This document shows, piece by piece, positions 52,224 to 60,338 of a stretch of DNA of 64,000 nt. The notes under the pieces are model-generated. The model was not told the DNA's origin. It saw only the letters and a program-made list of their open reading frames with translations, and made no database searches. The stretch comes from DASSBR01 sp035701285 (lineage in GTDB: Bacteria > Pseudomonadota > Gammaproteobacteria > Natronospirales > DASSBR01). The position numbers and the translations under genes are program-made. How positions within the stretch are numbered: the first letter of the stretch is position 1; the number at the start of each line of letters is the position of its first letter. The DNA lies in the NCBI GenBank assembly GCA_035701285.1, contig DASSNT010000006.1, forward strand, positions 1-64,000, in the 5' to 3' direction.

Positions 52224-55033
52224 GCGAACTCGCGGATTTCGCCCTCGCCTGCCACGTTCTCGACGCACCGGCCGCACAGCTCCGGGTGCTCTTCCGAGCG
52301 GCCGACGTCCGGGCGGCGCTGCCAGCAGCGCACGCACTTGTCGTTGTCCGAGCGCTTCGCGGCAATATACACGCCTTCGCAATCGGCTGCCGCAACGGCA
52401 TCGGCCGGCTTCCCGGCCGCCCGGTGCAAGTGCGCTTCCGACGTGATCAACGCAAAGCGCAGCTCATCGCCGAGCGGCGCCAGCGCATCGTATGCGGCCG
52501 GCTCGCAATAAAGGTCCACAGACGCGTCGAGCGACGAGCCGATGTCGCCGGCGCCCCGCAGCCGTTCCAGCTCGCGCGCCACGCCGACGCGCACACGCAG
52601 GACGGTCGCCCAGTCGATCGGCTGCGGCACCGTCGCCGCAGGCGTCTGGTGCCAGGTCGTCAGCATCACGGCTCCCGGCCGCTCGCCCGGCAGATGACGC
52701 CATGCCTCCTCGGCAGTAAAACTCAGGATCGGCGCGAGCCAGCGCACCATCGCCTCGGCGGCGTGATACATCGCCGTCTGGCACGAGCGCCGCGCAAGAC
52801 TGTCGGCCTGCGCGGTGTACTGGCGGTCCTTGATCACGTCGAGATAAAAGCCGCCGAGATCGCGCACGCAAAAGTTGTGCAGGCGCTGGTAGATCTGGTG
52901 AAACGCCATGTCCTGGTACGACGTTTCGACTTCCTGCTGCAGTACCGTCAACCGTTCCAGCAGCCAGCGGTCAAGTGCGAGCATACGATCCGGGTCGACC
53001 GCATGCGCGGCCGGATCGAACTCGTTCAGGTTGGCGAGCAAAAAGCGCAACGTGTTGCGCATGCGCCGGTAGGAATCGGCCATGCGCTTGAGGATTTCGT
53101 CGGAGACGTTCATTTCGCCGCTGAAATCCGTCGCCGCGACCCACAGGCGCAGCACGTCCGCGCCCAGCGTCTTCATGATTTTCTGCGGCGCGACCACGTT
53201 GCCGACCGACTTCGACATCTTGCGGCCCTGCGCATCAACCGTGAAGCCGTGCGTCAGCACCGCCTGGTATGGCGCCTTGCCGCGCATCGCCACGCCGCTC
53301 AGCAACGACGACTGGAACCAGCCGCGGTGCTGGTCGGAGCCTTCCAGATACAAATCCGCCGGCAGGCCCATATCCGGTCGCCGTTCGAGCACGGTGTAGT
53401 GCACGCAGCCCGAGTCGAACCAGACGTCGAGCGTGTCGGTCATCTTTTCGTATTGCGCGGCATCGTTTCCCAGCAGTTCCGCCGGATCGAGCTCGAACCA
53501 CGCGTCGATGCTGTCCTTCTCGACACGCTCGGCCACCTTCTCGATCAGTGCGATGGTGTCCGGATGCCACTCGCCGGTCTGCTTGTGAATGAACAGCGGA
53601 ATCGGCACGCCCCAGGTCCGCTGGCGCGAAATGCACCAGTCCGGCCGGTTGGCGACCATCAGGCGCATGCGTTCTTCGCCCCAGCCGGGCATCCACTGAA
53701 CTTTCCTGATCTCGTCCAGCGTCTGCTGGCGCAGGCCGTTGGTGTCCATGCCGATGAACCACTGCGGCGTCGCGCGGAAAATCAACGGCGTCTTATGCCG
53801 CCAGCAGTGGGGATAGCTGTGCTGATACGACTCGTGGTGCAGCAGCACGCCGCGCTCGCCGAGCAGTTCGACGATCTTCGGATTCGCCTTGAACACGTGC
53901 TCGCCGGCAAACAGCGGTGTGTTGTCGAGAAACACGCCGTTGGAGCCGACCGGGTTGTCGATCGGCAGGCCGTATTGCTGGCCGACGATGAAGTCGTCCT
54001 GGCCGTGGCCGGGCGAGGTATGCACCGCACCGGTACCGGCGTCGGTGGTGACGTGGCCGCCTAGGATCACCGGGACCTGGCGGTCGTAAAACGGGTGCGC
54101 GAGCACCACGCGCTCGAAGGCCTGGCCGGAGGCGCGACCGAGCGTCTCGTACGTATCGACGCCGTAGCGTTTCATCGCATCCGCGGCGAGCGCGCCGGCC
54201 AGTAGCAGTCGCTCCGGTCCGGCACCCAGGTCGGCCTGAACCAGCACGTATTCCAGTTCGGCATTCAGCGCGACGGCCTGATTGGCCGGCAGCGTCCATG
54301 GCGTGGTTGTCCAGATCGGAATCGAGATCGGTCCTTCGCCCGCAGGCTTGCCGTTGAATCGGCCGAAAAAATCAGCCTCATCGACAACCCGGAAACGCAC
54401 GTCGATCGCCGGTGAGGTTTTGTCGGCATATTCGACTTCGGCTTCGGCCAATGCCGAGCCACAGTCCATGCACCAGTGCACCGGCTTGAAGCCTTTATAA
54501 ACGTGGCCGCGCTCGAGAATGCGGCCGAACGCACGCAGCTCGTCGGCTTCGTAGCGCGGGTTCATGGTCAGGTACGGCCGGTCCCAGTCGCCGAGCACGC
54601 CGAGGCGCTTGAAATCGGTGCGCTGCCGGTCAACTTGCTTGCCGGCGTACTCGCGGCAGGCGGCACGGAAGGCGCGCGCGTCGAGTTTCTGACCTGCCTT
54701 GCCGTGCTTCTTCTCGACCATCAGTTCGATCGGCAGGCCGTGGCAGTCCCAGCCGGGGACGTAGGGCGCGTCGAAGCCTGCGAGCGTGCGCGACTTGATG
54801 ACGATGTCCTTGAGGATCTTGTTGACGGCGTGGCCGATATGAATATCGCCGTTCGCGTACGGCGGGCCGTCCGGCATCAGGTAGCGCGGCCGCCCTTCGG
54901 CGACTTTGCGAATCTGGCCGTACAAATCCTCGTCGTACCAGCGCTTGAGCATTTCGGGCTCGCGCTGCGCGAGGTTGGCCTTCATCGGGAAGTCCGTGCG
55001 GGGTAAGTTCAGGGTCGCCTTGTAATCGGTCAC
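52220..55033 (-). CDS. ileS: isoleucyl-tRNA synthetase
   Basis: A 937-residue class I synthetase. The HIGH motif is in GDIHIGHAVNK (about residue 64), KMSKS in GRKMSKSVGN, and an editing domain lies between (for example WTTTPWTLPANQAV, the CP1 threonine-rich site). The C-terminal zinc finger has CVRCWQRRPD ... ELCGRCVENV. The start codon is GTG at 55033 with AGGA seven bases upstream. It sits between ribF and lspA as in other gammaproteobacteria. Confidence 0.97.
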   Translation of the reverse strand: MTDYKATLNLPRTDFPMKANLAQREPEMLKRWYDEDLYGQIRKVAEGRPRYLMPDGPPYANGDIHIGHAVNKILKDIVIKSRTLAGFDAPYVPGWDCHGLPIELMVEKKHGKAGQKLDARAFRAACREYAGKQVDRQRTDFKRLGVLGDWDRPYLTMNPRYEADELRAFGRILERGHVYKGFKPVHWCMDCGSALAEAEVEYADKTSPAIDVRFRVVDEADFFGRFNGKPAGEGPISIPIWTTTPWTLPANQAVALNAELEYVLVQADLGAGPERLLLAGALAADAMKRYGVDTYETLGRASGQAFERVVLAHPFYDRQVPVILGGHVTTDAGTGAVHTSPGHGQDDFIVGQQYGLPIDNPVGSNGVFLDNTPLFAGEHVFKANPKIVELLGERGVLLHHESYQHSYPHCWRHKTPLIFRATPQWFIGMDTNGLRQQTLDEIRKVQWMPGWGEERMRLMVANRPDWCISRQRTWGVPIPLFIHKQTGEWHPDTIALIEKVAERVEKDSIDAWFELDPAELLGNDAAQYEKMTDTLDVWFDSGCVHYTVLERRPDMGLPADLYLEGSDQHRGWFQSSLLSGVAMRGKAPYQAVLTHGFTVDAQGRKMSKSVGNVVAPQKIMKTLGADVLRLWVAATDFSGEMNVSDEILKRMADSYRRMRNTLRFLLANLNEFDPAAHAVDPDRMLALDRWLLERLTVLQQEVETSYQDMAFHQIYQRLHNFCVRDLGGFYLDVIKDRQYTAQADSLARRSCQTAMYHAAEAMVRWLAPILSFTAEEAWRHLPGERPGAVMLTTWHQTPAATVPQPIDWATVLRVRVGVARELERLRGAGDIGSSLDASVDLYCEPAAYDALAPLGDELRFALITSEAHLHRAAGKPADAVAAADCEGVYIAAKRSDNDKCVRCWQRRPDVGRSEEHPELCGRCVENVAGEGEIREFA

Positions 55034-55065
55034 TGATCGTTCCTGTTCATCTTAGGCTGTCGCGA

Positions 55066-55172
55066 GAGGCGGGGGCGTAGCTTATTTCGGGGACGCCGTG
55101 AATACATCCATGTAGGCTCTGGGTTCGGCATCCTGCCTCACACAGCCCCGAAACAAGCTACGCCCCCGCCTC
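55066..55172. repeat. palindromic dispersed repeat, copy A
   Basis: The space between ileS and ribF is nearly filled by a structure with 27-base arms (55066-55092 and 55146-55172) that pair with one mismatch. The core 55085-55153 matches, in reverse complement, the segment 60179-60248 with about eight differences. Inside is the small palindrome TACATCCATGTA. Arms outside the core differ from those of copy B but pair within each copy. Confidence 0.8.
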
Positions 55173-55174
55173 AG

Positions 55175-56107
55175 TCATGCTTGTGGCAAGTTTTGACGCC
55201 GCAACCACTTCTTCCCGTTATGCGCATCGGCGGCAATCTGCTGTCGCATCGTCTCGACGTCCGGAAATTTCACTTCGTCGCGCAGCCAGTGCAGAAATTC
55301 GACTTCGAGGTGGCGGCCGTACAGATCGCCGTCGAAGTCGTAGCAATACACTTCAAGCAGCCGGTCCTTGCCCTGCACCGTAGGCCGCGTCCCGACGCTG
55401 GCAACGCCGTAGCCGATCCCCGGCACACGCACAACGTAGACGCCGTTCACCGGACTCACGCGCCGCTTTAATGCCAGGTTGACGGTCGGGAAGCCCAGTT
55501 CCCGCCCCAGTTCTTCGCCATGGCGCACGCGCCCGCAAATCGAATAGTCCCGCCCAAGCAACCGACGCGCCAGATCAAAGTCATGCTCCGCAAGCGCCTC
55601 GCGCACCCGAGTCGAACTCACCCGCTCACCATCGACTTCGATGGTCGGCACGGCAGCGACTTCAAAACCACGCTGCGCGCCGGCGTTTTGAAGCGTAGCG
55701 AAGTCGCCAGCCCGGTCATGGCCGAACCGAAAGTCATCGCCGACGAGCACATACCGAGCGCCAAGGCCGTCGACCAGCAGGCGCTGAATAAACGCCTGCG
55801 GCTCAAGACCGGAAAACGCCCGATCAAACCGCACCACCAGCACCTGCTCAGCCCCGGCTGCCGAGAGCGCCGCGCATTTCTCGCGCAGGCTGCCAAGCCG
55901 AGCCGGCGCGGCGTCGCCGGCAAAAAACTCCTGCGGCGCCGGCTCGAAAATCATCACCGTAGGCTTGACGCCCAGTGCCGCCGTCCGCTCGCGCAACTGC
56001 GCCAGCATCGCCTGATGGCCCAGATGAAAGCCATCAAAATTGCCGATCGTAACGGCGCTGCCGCGATGGCGCGCCCGCAAATTATGCAGCCCGCGAATCA
56101 GCTCCAT
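55175..56107 (-). CDS. ribF: bifunctional riboflavin kinase / FAD synthetase
   Basis: A 310-residue two-domain enzyme. The N-terminal nucleotidyltransferase has VTIGNFDGFHLGHQAML and VRFDRAFSGLEPQAF, then SSTRVREAL. The C-terminal kinase has GRVRHGEELGRELGFPTVNL. It makes FMN and FAD from riboflavin. It lies between murJ and ileS, the conserved order. A TATAAT box is 30 bases upstream of its ATG. Confidence 0.95.
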   Translation of the reverse strand: MELIRGLHNLRARHRGSAVTIGNFDGFHLGHQAMLAQLRERTAALGVKPTVMIFEPAPQEFFAGDAAPARLGSLREKCAALSAAGAEQVLVVRFDRAFSGLEPQAFIQRLLVDGLGARYVLVGDDFRFGHDRAGDFATLQNAGAQRGFEVAAVPTIEVDGERVSSTRVREALAEHDFDLARRLLGRDYSICGRVRHGEELGRELGFPTVNLALKRRVSPVNGVYVVRVPGIGYGVASVGTRPTVQGKDRLLEVYCYDFDGDLYGRHLEVEFLHWLRDEVKFPDVETMRQQIAADAHNGKKWLRRQNLPQA

Positions 56108-56136
56108 TGGAAGGGAGCGCCTTCAAAAGGGTGTGA

Positions 56137-56142
56137 TTATAC
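56137..56142 (-). promoter_or_regulatory. -10 box of a probable ribF-ileS-lspA promoter
   Basis: A perfect TATAAT on the minus strand lies about 30 bases upstream of the ribF ATG, in the spacer after murJ. No good -35 box is found at 16-18 bases, so the promoter may be weak or activator-dependent. Confidence 0.4.
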
Positions 56143-56160
56143 GGAAACGAGTGCGCCGTT

Positions 56161-56351
56161 GGGCACCCTCACCCCAACCCTCGGCAAGTGCTCCCGGCTT
56201 TGCCCTACCTCCTGCATCCATGCAGTCGTCTCCCGGAGGGAGAGGGAGTAAAAGGCGCCGGCCAGGAAGGCCGGCTCTTAATCTGCGATTTGAGCGCAGC
56301 CGAAGATCGGGCCGGAAACCGGCACCAATAAACCCGCCGCCGGAGGCGGCA
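56161..56351. repeat. mosaic of intergenic hairpins between murJ and ribF
   Basis: This spacer holds a CCTCACCCCAACCCTC / CTCCCGGAGGGAGAGGGA repeat split by about 45 bases, then GCCGGCC-AGGAA-GGCCGGC (56258-56276), GCCGG-AAA-CCGGC (56312-56324) and GCCGCC-GGA-GGCGGC (56337-56351). The split repeat resembles intergenic repeats widespread in GC-rich proteobacteria. The hairpin at 56258-56276, read on the minus strand, is followed by a CTTTT run and may terminate murJ transcription. Confidence 0.5.
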
Positions 56352-56357
56352 CAAAAC

Positions 56358-57917
56358 CTAGCCCCGAACCCGAAGATGCCGAGGCCGCAAACCCACTAAG
56401 AGCAGCACGCCAAAATAAACAACAACAGCAACCCCGATCCAAACCCCCAAATGCCAGGCCCGCTCAAGCGCCGCCCAGCCGAGCCAATTCCCCAACGGCC
56501 CCACTCCGAACGCCAACACCACCGCCATAGCAGCATTAGCCACCCCAACCCGAACAATCAACAAAAACCATCCGGCCTCAGCCCGATAAGCCCCAACCCG
56601 CCGCAACCCCCAATACAACAACCCGGCATTAACAAACGCAGCCAAGGAAGTAGACAACGCCAACCCGGCATGCGGCGCAGCAAACCCGTAAACCGCCAGC
56701 GGCACCGTAATCCCGGCGTTAAACACGATGTTCGCCACCACCGCGACCACGCCCACCTTTACCGGCGTCCGAATATCCTGCCGCGCGTAATACCCCGGCG
56801 CGAGAATCTTCACCAGCGTAAAGCCGATCAGCCCCAGCGCATAAGCCATCAAACTCCACTGCGCCATCCGCACGTCGTGCGAACCGAATTCGCCATAGTG
56901 AAACAGCGTGGCCACCAGCGGCCCGGCCAGCATGAACAGCCCCACCGCCGCCGGCAGCACGATCACCAGCGCCAAGCGCAAGGCCCAATCCAGCGTCGCC
57001 GAAAACGCCGCCCCGGCCCGTTTGGCATGATGCGCCGACAGTCCGGGCAGAATCACTGTCGCCAGCGCAATTGCGAACACGCCCAGCGGAAACTCCATCA
57101 GCCGGTCGGAGTAATACAGCCAGCTCACGCTGCCGGCCGCCAGGAACGACGCGATCAGCGTGTCGGCCAGCATGTTGATCTGCGAGACGGACGAGCCGAA
57201 CAGCGCCGGCAGCATCAACCGGAGCGTGCGGCGCACGGCCGGATGCTGACCCGCCAGCCGCGGCCGCGGCACCAGCCGCAACCGCCACAGGAACGGCACC
57301 TGGAAGGCCAGCTGCACCGCACCGGCGATCAGCACGCCCCAGGCCAGCGCGAGTGCCGGATCGGGCAGCGCCGGCGCAAGCCAGATCGCCGCGCTGATCA
57401 GCACGATATTCAAAATGACTGGCGTGAAGGCCGGCGCGCCGAAGCGGCCGTAGGTGTTGAGGATCCCGCCAGCGAGCGCGGTCAGCGAGATAAACAGCAG
57501 ATACGGGAACGTCAGCCGGAGCATTGCTACCGACAGCGCGTACCGATTCGGCTCGTCGGTGAACCCCGGCGCGAAGACGTAAATCAGAATCGGCGCCGCG
57601 ACGACGCCGATGACCGTCACCACCAGCACCGTCAGCCCCAGCGCGCCGGTGACGCGATTGACGAAATCGCGCACCTCAAGCTCGCCGCCGGACGCTTTCA
57701 CCTCGCCAAGCACCGGCACGAATGCCTGCGAGAACGCGCCTTCCGCGAACAGGCGGCGCATGAAGTTGGGAATCTTGAAAGCGACGAAGAACGCGTCCAT
57801 GACCACGCCGGCGCCGAAGGCCTGCGCGAACACCACGTCGCGCGCAAAGCCCAGCACCCGCGACAGCAGAGTCATGCCGCCGACTACGGAGGTCGATTTG
57901 AATAAAGAGCGCGTCAT
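56358..57917 (-). CDS. murJ: lipid II flippase MurJ
   Basis: A 519-residue polytopic protein of the MurJ/MviN family. SVVGGMTLLSRVLGFARDVVFA opens helix 1, and FKIPNFMRRLFAEGAFSQAFVPV and FPYLLFISLTALAGGILN are family blocks. It flips lipid II across the inner membrane for peptidoglycan synthesis. I chose the ATG at 57917 (MTRSLFKST), which matches the family start; an ATG four codons earlier is possible. A frame reaching further upstream would run through a terminator hairpin and is not credible. Confidence 0.94.
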   Translation of the reverse strand: MTRSLFKSTSVVGGMTLLSRVLGFARDVVFAQAFGAGVVMDAFFVAFKIPNFMRRLFAEGAFSQAFVPVLGEVKASGGELEVRDFVNRVTGALGLTVLVVTVIGVVAAPILIYVFAPGFTDEPNRYALSVAMLRLTFPYLLFISLTALAGGILNTYGRFGAPAFTPVILNIVLISAAIWLAPALPDPALALAWGVLIAGAVQLAFQVPFLWRLRLVPRPRLAGQHPAVRRTLRLMLPALFGSSVSQINMLADTLIASFLAAGSVSWLYYSDRLMEFPLGVFAIALATVILPGLSAHHAKRAGAAFSATLDWALRLALVIVLPAAVGLFMLAGPLVATLFHYGEFGSHDVRMAQWSLMAYALGLIGFTLVKILAPGYYARQDIRTPVKVGVVAVVANIVFNAGITVPLAVYGFAAPHAGLALSTSLAAFVNAGLLYWGLRRVGAYRAEAGWFLLIVRVGVANAAMAVVLAFGVGPLGNWLGWAALERAWHLGVWIGVAVVVYFGVLLLVGLRPRHLRVRG

Positions 57918-57945
57918 GGAGGCCGCCATGATAGCGGGCGCGCAC

Positions 57946-57975
57946 AAAAAAAGCCCGGCCTGAGGCGGCCGGGCT
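57946..57975 (-). terminator. intrinsic terminator after the PfpI-family gene
   Basis: On the minus strand AGCCCGGCC pairs with GGCCGGGCT around a short loop and is followed directly by a run of T's. It lies about 110 bases past the stop of the gene at 58083 and just before murJ, so it should end that upstream transcript. Confidence 0.65.
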
Positions 57976-57986
57976 CTGCTTCTTTC

Positions 57987-58079
57987 CGTCATACCAGCGA
58001 AGGCTGGTATCCAGTCTGAATCAGGTGCGGCCTACGGCCGCGGCCTTTGGACTGGGTTCCTGCCTACGCAGGAACGACG
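57987..58079. repeat. 93-base inverted-repeat element (MITE-like)
   Basis: The ends are inverted repeats: CGTCATACCAGCGAAGGCTG... at the left and ...TGCCTACGCAGGAACGACG at the right. Each end has its own small hairpin (ACCAGCGAAGGCTGGT; TTCCTGCCTACGCAGGAA). In the middle is GCGGCC-TAC-GGCCGC. This form, with GTCATTCCCGCGAA-like ends, is common between genes in many proteobacteria. It lies downstream of the PfpI-family gene. Confidence 0.65.
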
Positions 58080-58082
58080 AAA

Positions 58083-58646
58083 TCAGGCGACTTGCTGCTG
58101 CTTATGGCGTCCTTCAGCAAATTCCTCGATCATTTTCCGGTTAAACGCCGGAATATCGTCCGGCTTGCGGCTGGTCACGAGCCCGCCGTCGGTGACGACT
58201 TCCTCGTCCACCCAATTGGCGCCGGCGTTGGTCAGATCGCTCTTCAGCGTGGGCCACGACGTCATCGTCTTGCCCTTGATCGCGCCGGTCTCGACCAGCA
58301 GCCACGGCCCGTGGCAGATCGCGGCGACCGGCTTGGCATCCTGAAAGAACCGCTTGGCGAACTCGATCGCCTTCGGCTGCAAACGCAGGTTGTCGGGATT
58401 CATCTGCCCGCCGGGCAGCATCAGCGCGTCGTAGTCGGCCGCGTTGGCGGCATCGAGCGTGACATCAACCGCGAAGCTATCGCCCCATTCCGTGTGCTGC
58501 CAGCCCTTGACCTCCTTTTCCTCCGGCGACACGATATGCGCCACCGCGCCGGCCTCCTCGAGCGCTTTCTTCGGCTTCTCAAGCTCCGACTGCTCGAAAC
58601 CGTTGGCGACGAGAATGGCGACCTTCTTGCCTTGAAGTTCGTTCAT
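58083..58646 (-). CDS. PfpI/DJ-1 family protein (YhbO-like deglycase/protease)
   Basis: A 187-residue DJ-1/PfpI-fold protein. VAILVANGFEQSEL holds the conserved Glu, LMLPGGQMNPDNLR the Gly loop, and AAICHGPWLL the catalytic Cys-His elbow. Relatives repair glyoxal-damaged amino acids and nucleotides, or act as proteases. The ATG at 58646 has GGAGG seven bases upstream. It is divergent from rpsT and ends before a MITE-like repeat and a terminator. Confidence 0.9.
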   Translation of the reverse strand: MNELQGKKVAILVANGFEQSELEKPKKALEEAGAVAHIVSPEEKEVKGWQHTEWGDSFAVDVTLDAANAADYDALMLPGGQMNPDNLRLQPKAIEFAKRFFQDAKPVAAICHGPWLLVETGAIKGKTMTSWPTLKSDLTNAGANWVDEEVVTDGGLVTSRKPDDIPAFNRKMIEEFAEGRHKQQQVA

Positions 58647-58723
58647 TGGCGTTCCTCCATGTCCGCGTGACAAAGGGGCACGTTACGCGTTCTCCCGGCG
58701 CGCTACGCGCGAAGCCGTCACAA

Positions 58724-58752
58724 TTGACAACCGCGGCAAAAATCCGCATCAT
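58724..58752 (+). promoter_or_regulatory. sigma-70 promoter of rpsT
   Basis: TTGACA (58724-58729), 17 bases, then CATCAT (58747-58752). The first box is perfect and the second has four of six bases. Transcription would start near 58759, giving a leader of about 50 bases before the TTG start. Confidence 0.55.
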
Positions 58753-58810
58753 GCGCAGTCTTTCGAGTTTTCGGGCGCGCGCGTACGTGCCACTTCAGGA
58801 GTTCAAGACC

Positions 58811-59077
58811 TTGGCGAACAGCAATCAAGCCAGAAAGCGGGCACGGCAGGCGGAAATCCACCGGAATCACAACGCCAGCCTGCGTTCCGAGGTTCGCACC
58901 TACATCAAGAACACGGTGAAGGCGATTGCCGCCGGTAATGCCGAAGACGCCGCGAGCGCCTACAAGAAGGCCGTGCCGGTCATTGACAGCATGGTCAACA
59001 AGGGCATCATCCACAAGAACAAGGCCGCGCGCCACAAGAGCCGCCTGAACGCCCGCGTTCGCGCCATGCAGGGCTGA
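58811..59077 (+). CDS. rpsT: 30S ribosomal protein S20
   Basis: An 88-residue S20: the protein reads ANSNQARKRARQAEIHRNHN after the initiator and ends ARVRAMQG. The start is TTG at 58811 with AGGAG nine bases before. A longer frame begins upstream at 58646 but only the TTG gives the normal S20 length. A TTG start is also used for S20 in E. coli, where it is part of translational autocontrol. Followed by a strong terminator. Confidence 0.96.
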   Translation: MANSNQARKRARQAEIHRNHNASLRSEVRTYIKNTVKAIAAGNAEDAASAYKKAVPVIDSMVNKGIIHKNKAARHKSRLNARVRAMQG

Positions 59078-59108
59078 AGCCCCGCCGCAAGCTTAACGCT
59101 ATAATAAG

Positions 59109-59137
59109 AAGCCGGTCCTTCAAGACCGGCTTTTTTT
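59109..59137 (+). terminator. intrinsic terminator of rpsT
   Basis: A nine-base-pair stem AAGCCGGTC / GACCGGCTT with a six-base loop is followed by a T-run ending at 59137. It lies 32 bases after the rpsT stop and just before ispB. Confidence 0.9.
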
Positions 59138-59147
59138 CGTTGCCAAC

Positions 59148-60128
59148 ATGTCATTCCCAGTCGTCCTGCAACATATCCGCACGCTGATCGACGAAGACTT
59201 TCGGGCCGTCGACGCGATGATCCACTCCGAGCTGAACTCGGAAGTGGCGCTGATCAACCAACTGGGACACTACATCGTCAACGGCGGTGGCAAGCGCCTG
59301 CGCCCGCTGCTAGTGCTGCTTACCGCACGACTGAGCGGCTACGAAGGCCGAGCCCACATCGACCTCGCGGCGATCATCGAATTCATCCACACCGCCACAC
59401 TGCTGCACGACGACGTCGTCGACACCTCCCAACTCCGCCGCGGCCGCGAAACCGCCAACGAAATCTGGGGCAACGAAGCAGCCGTACTCGTCGGCGACTT
59501 CCTCTACTCGCGCACCTTCCAGATGATGGTGCGCGTCGGCGACATGCGCGTCATGGAAATCATGGCCGACACCACCAACATGATCGCCGAAGGCGAAGTC
59601 CTGCAACTGCTCAACACCCACGACCCGGCCACCACCGAAGAACGCCACCTCGAAGTCATCCGCCGCAAAACGGCCAAACTCTTCGAAGCCGCGGCCCAGG
59701 TCGGCGCCGTGCTTGCAGGCCAGCCCGTCGCCAACGAACAGGCCCTCGCCCGCTACGGCATGCACATCGGCATCGCCTTCCAGCTCATCGACGACGCGCT
59801 GGACTACGGCGGCGACACCGACGAACTGGGCAAAAACATCGGCAACGACCTCACTGAAGGCAAACCGACGCTGCCGCTGATCTACGCCATGCGCCACGGC
59901 TCTGCCGCGCAGGCGAAACTGGTGCGCGAAGCGATAGAAGATGGCCGCGCCGACAAGCTCGCCGATATCACGACAGCGATACACGAAACCGGCGCGCTGG
60001 ATTACACGAAATCGAGAGCACAGGCTGAAGCGGACGCAGCGCTGGAAGCGCTGTCCAGATTCCCCGCCTCTACTTACCGCGATGCGCTGGAAAACCTCGC
60101 CCGCTTCGCCGTAGATCGCAGCAACTAG
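59148..60128 (+). CDS. ispB: octaprenyl/polyprenyl diphosphate synthase
   Basis: A 326-residue trans-prenyltransferase. The first Asp-rich motif is LLHDDVVD (DDxxD) with RRGRETAN, and the second is LIDDALDYGG. GGGKRLRPLLVLL binds diphosphate. It makes the ubiquinone side chain. The ATG at 59148 is ten bases after the rpsT terminator and has no obvious ribosome site, so the start could be a little different. Its promoter was not found in the short gap. Confidence 0.93.
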   Translation: MSFPVVLQHIRTLIDEDFRAVDAMIHSELNSEVALINQLGHYIVNGGGKRLRPLLVLLTARLSGYEGRAHIDLAAIIEFIHTATLLHDDVVDTSQLRRGRETANEIWGNEAAVLVGDFLYSRTFQMMVRVGDMRVMEIMADTTNMIAEGEVLQLLNTHDPATTEERHLEVIRRKTAKLFEAAAQVGAVLAGQPVANEQALARYGMHIGIAFQLIDDALDYGGDTDELGKNIGNDLTEGKPTLPLIYAMRHGSAAQAKLVREAIEDGRADKLADITTAIHETGALDYTKSRAQAEADAALEALSRFPASTYRDALENLARFAVDRSN

Positions 60129-60156
60129 AGTCGGGATTCGGGAGGCGACAACGCTC

Positions 60157-60270
60157 GAGGCGGTGGTGGGGTGGCTTCTTTCAGGGCTGTGTGAGACAGG
60201 GATGTCGAACGCAGAGCCTACAGGGATGTATTTACGGCGTCCCTGAAAGGAGACGCCGCACCGCCGCCCT
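60157..60270. repeat. palindromic dispersed repeat, copy B
   Basis: The core 60179-60248 is the reverse complement of copy A (55085-55153). The TTTCAGGG / CCCTGAAA ends here replace TTTCGGGG / CCCCGAAA of copy A, a paired change. Outside the core the GC-rich arms (from 60157, and to 60270) also pair with each other, imperfectly, though they differ from the arms of copy A. Confidence 0.75.
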
Positions 60271-60297
60271 GCGACAACCCCAGGAATCCCCCTCCAA

Positions 60298-60331
60298 CTC
60301 CCCCTTTCCCGCTTCGCGGGCAAAGGGGGAG
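60298..60331. terminator. hairpin between ispB and the phosphatase-family gene
   Basis: CTCCCCCTTT and CCCGC pair with GCGGG and AAAGGGGGAG around TTC. It lies eight bases from the stop of the minus-strand gene at 60339. A T-run is missing, so it may be a two-sided transcription barrier between convergent genes, or another intergenic repeat. Confidence 0.45.
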
Positions 60332-60338
60332 TCAGAAA

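Noticed and set aside
52286..54064. Long open frame of nearly 600 codons on the plus strand opposite ileS
   Set aside because: It is antisense to a certain gene, its protein is rich in Arg, His and Gln with no domain, and such frames are common opposite GC-rich genes. The same applies opposite murJ (56451-57905) and opposite the ATP-grasp gene (11235-12665).
59100..59105. TATAAT before ispB
   Set aside because: Transcription from it would start inside the rpsT terminator, and no -35 box is at the right distance.
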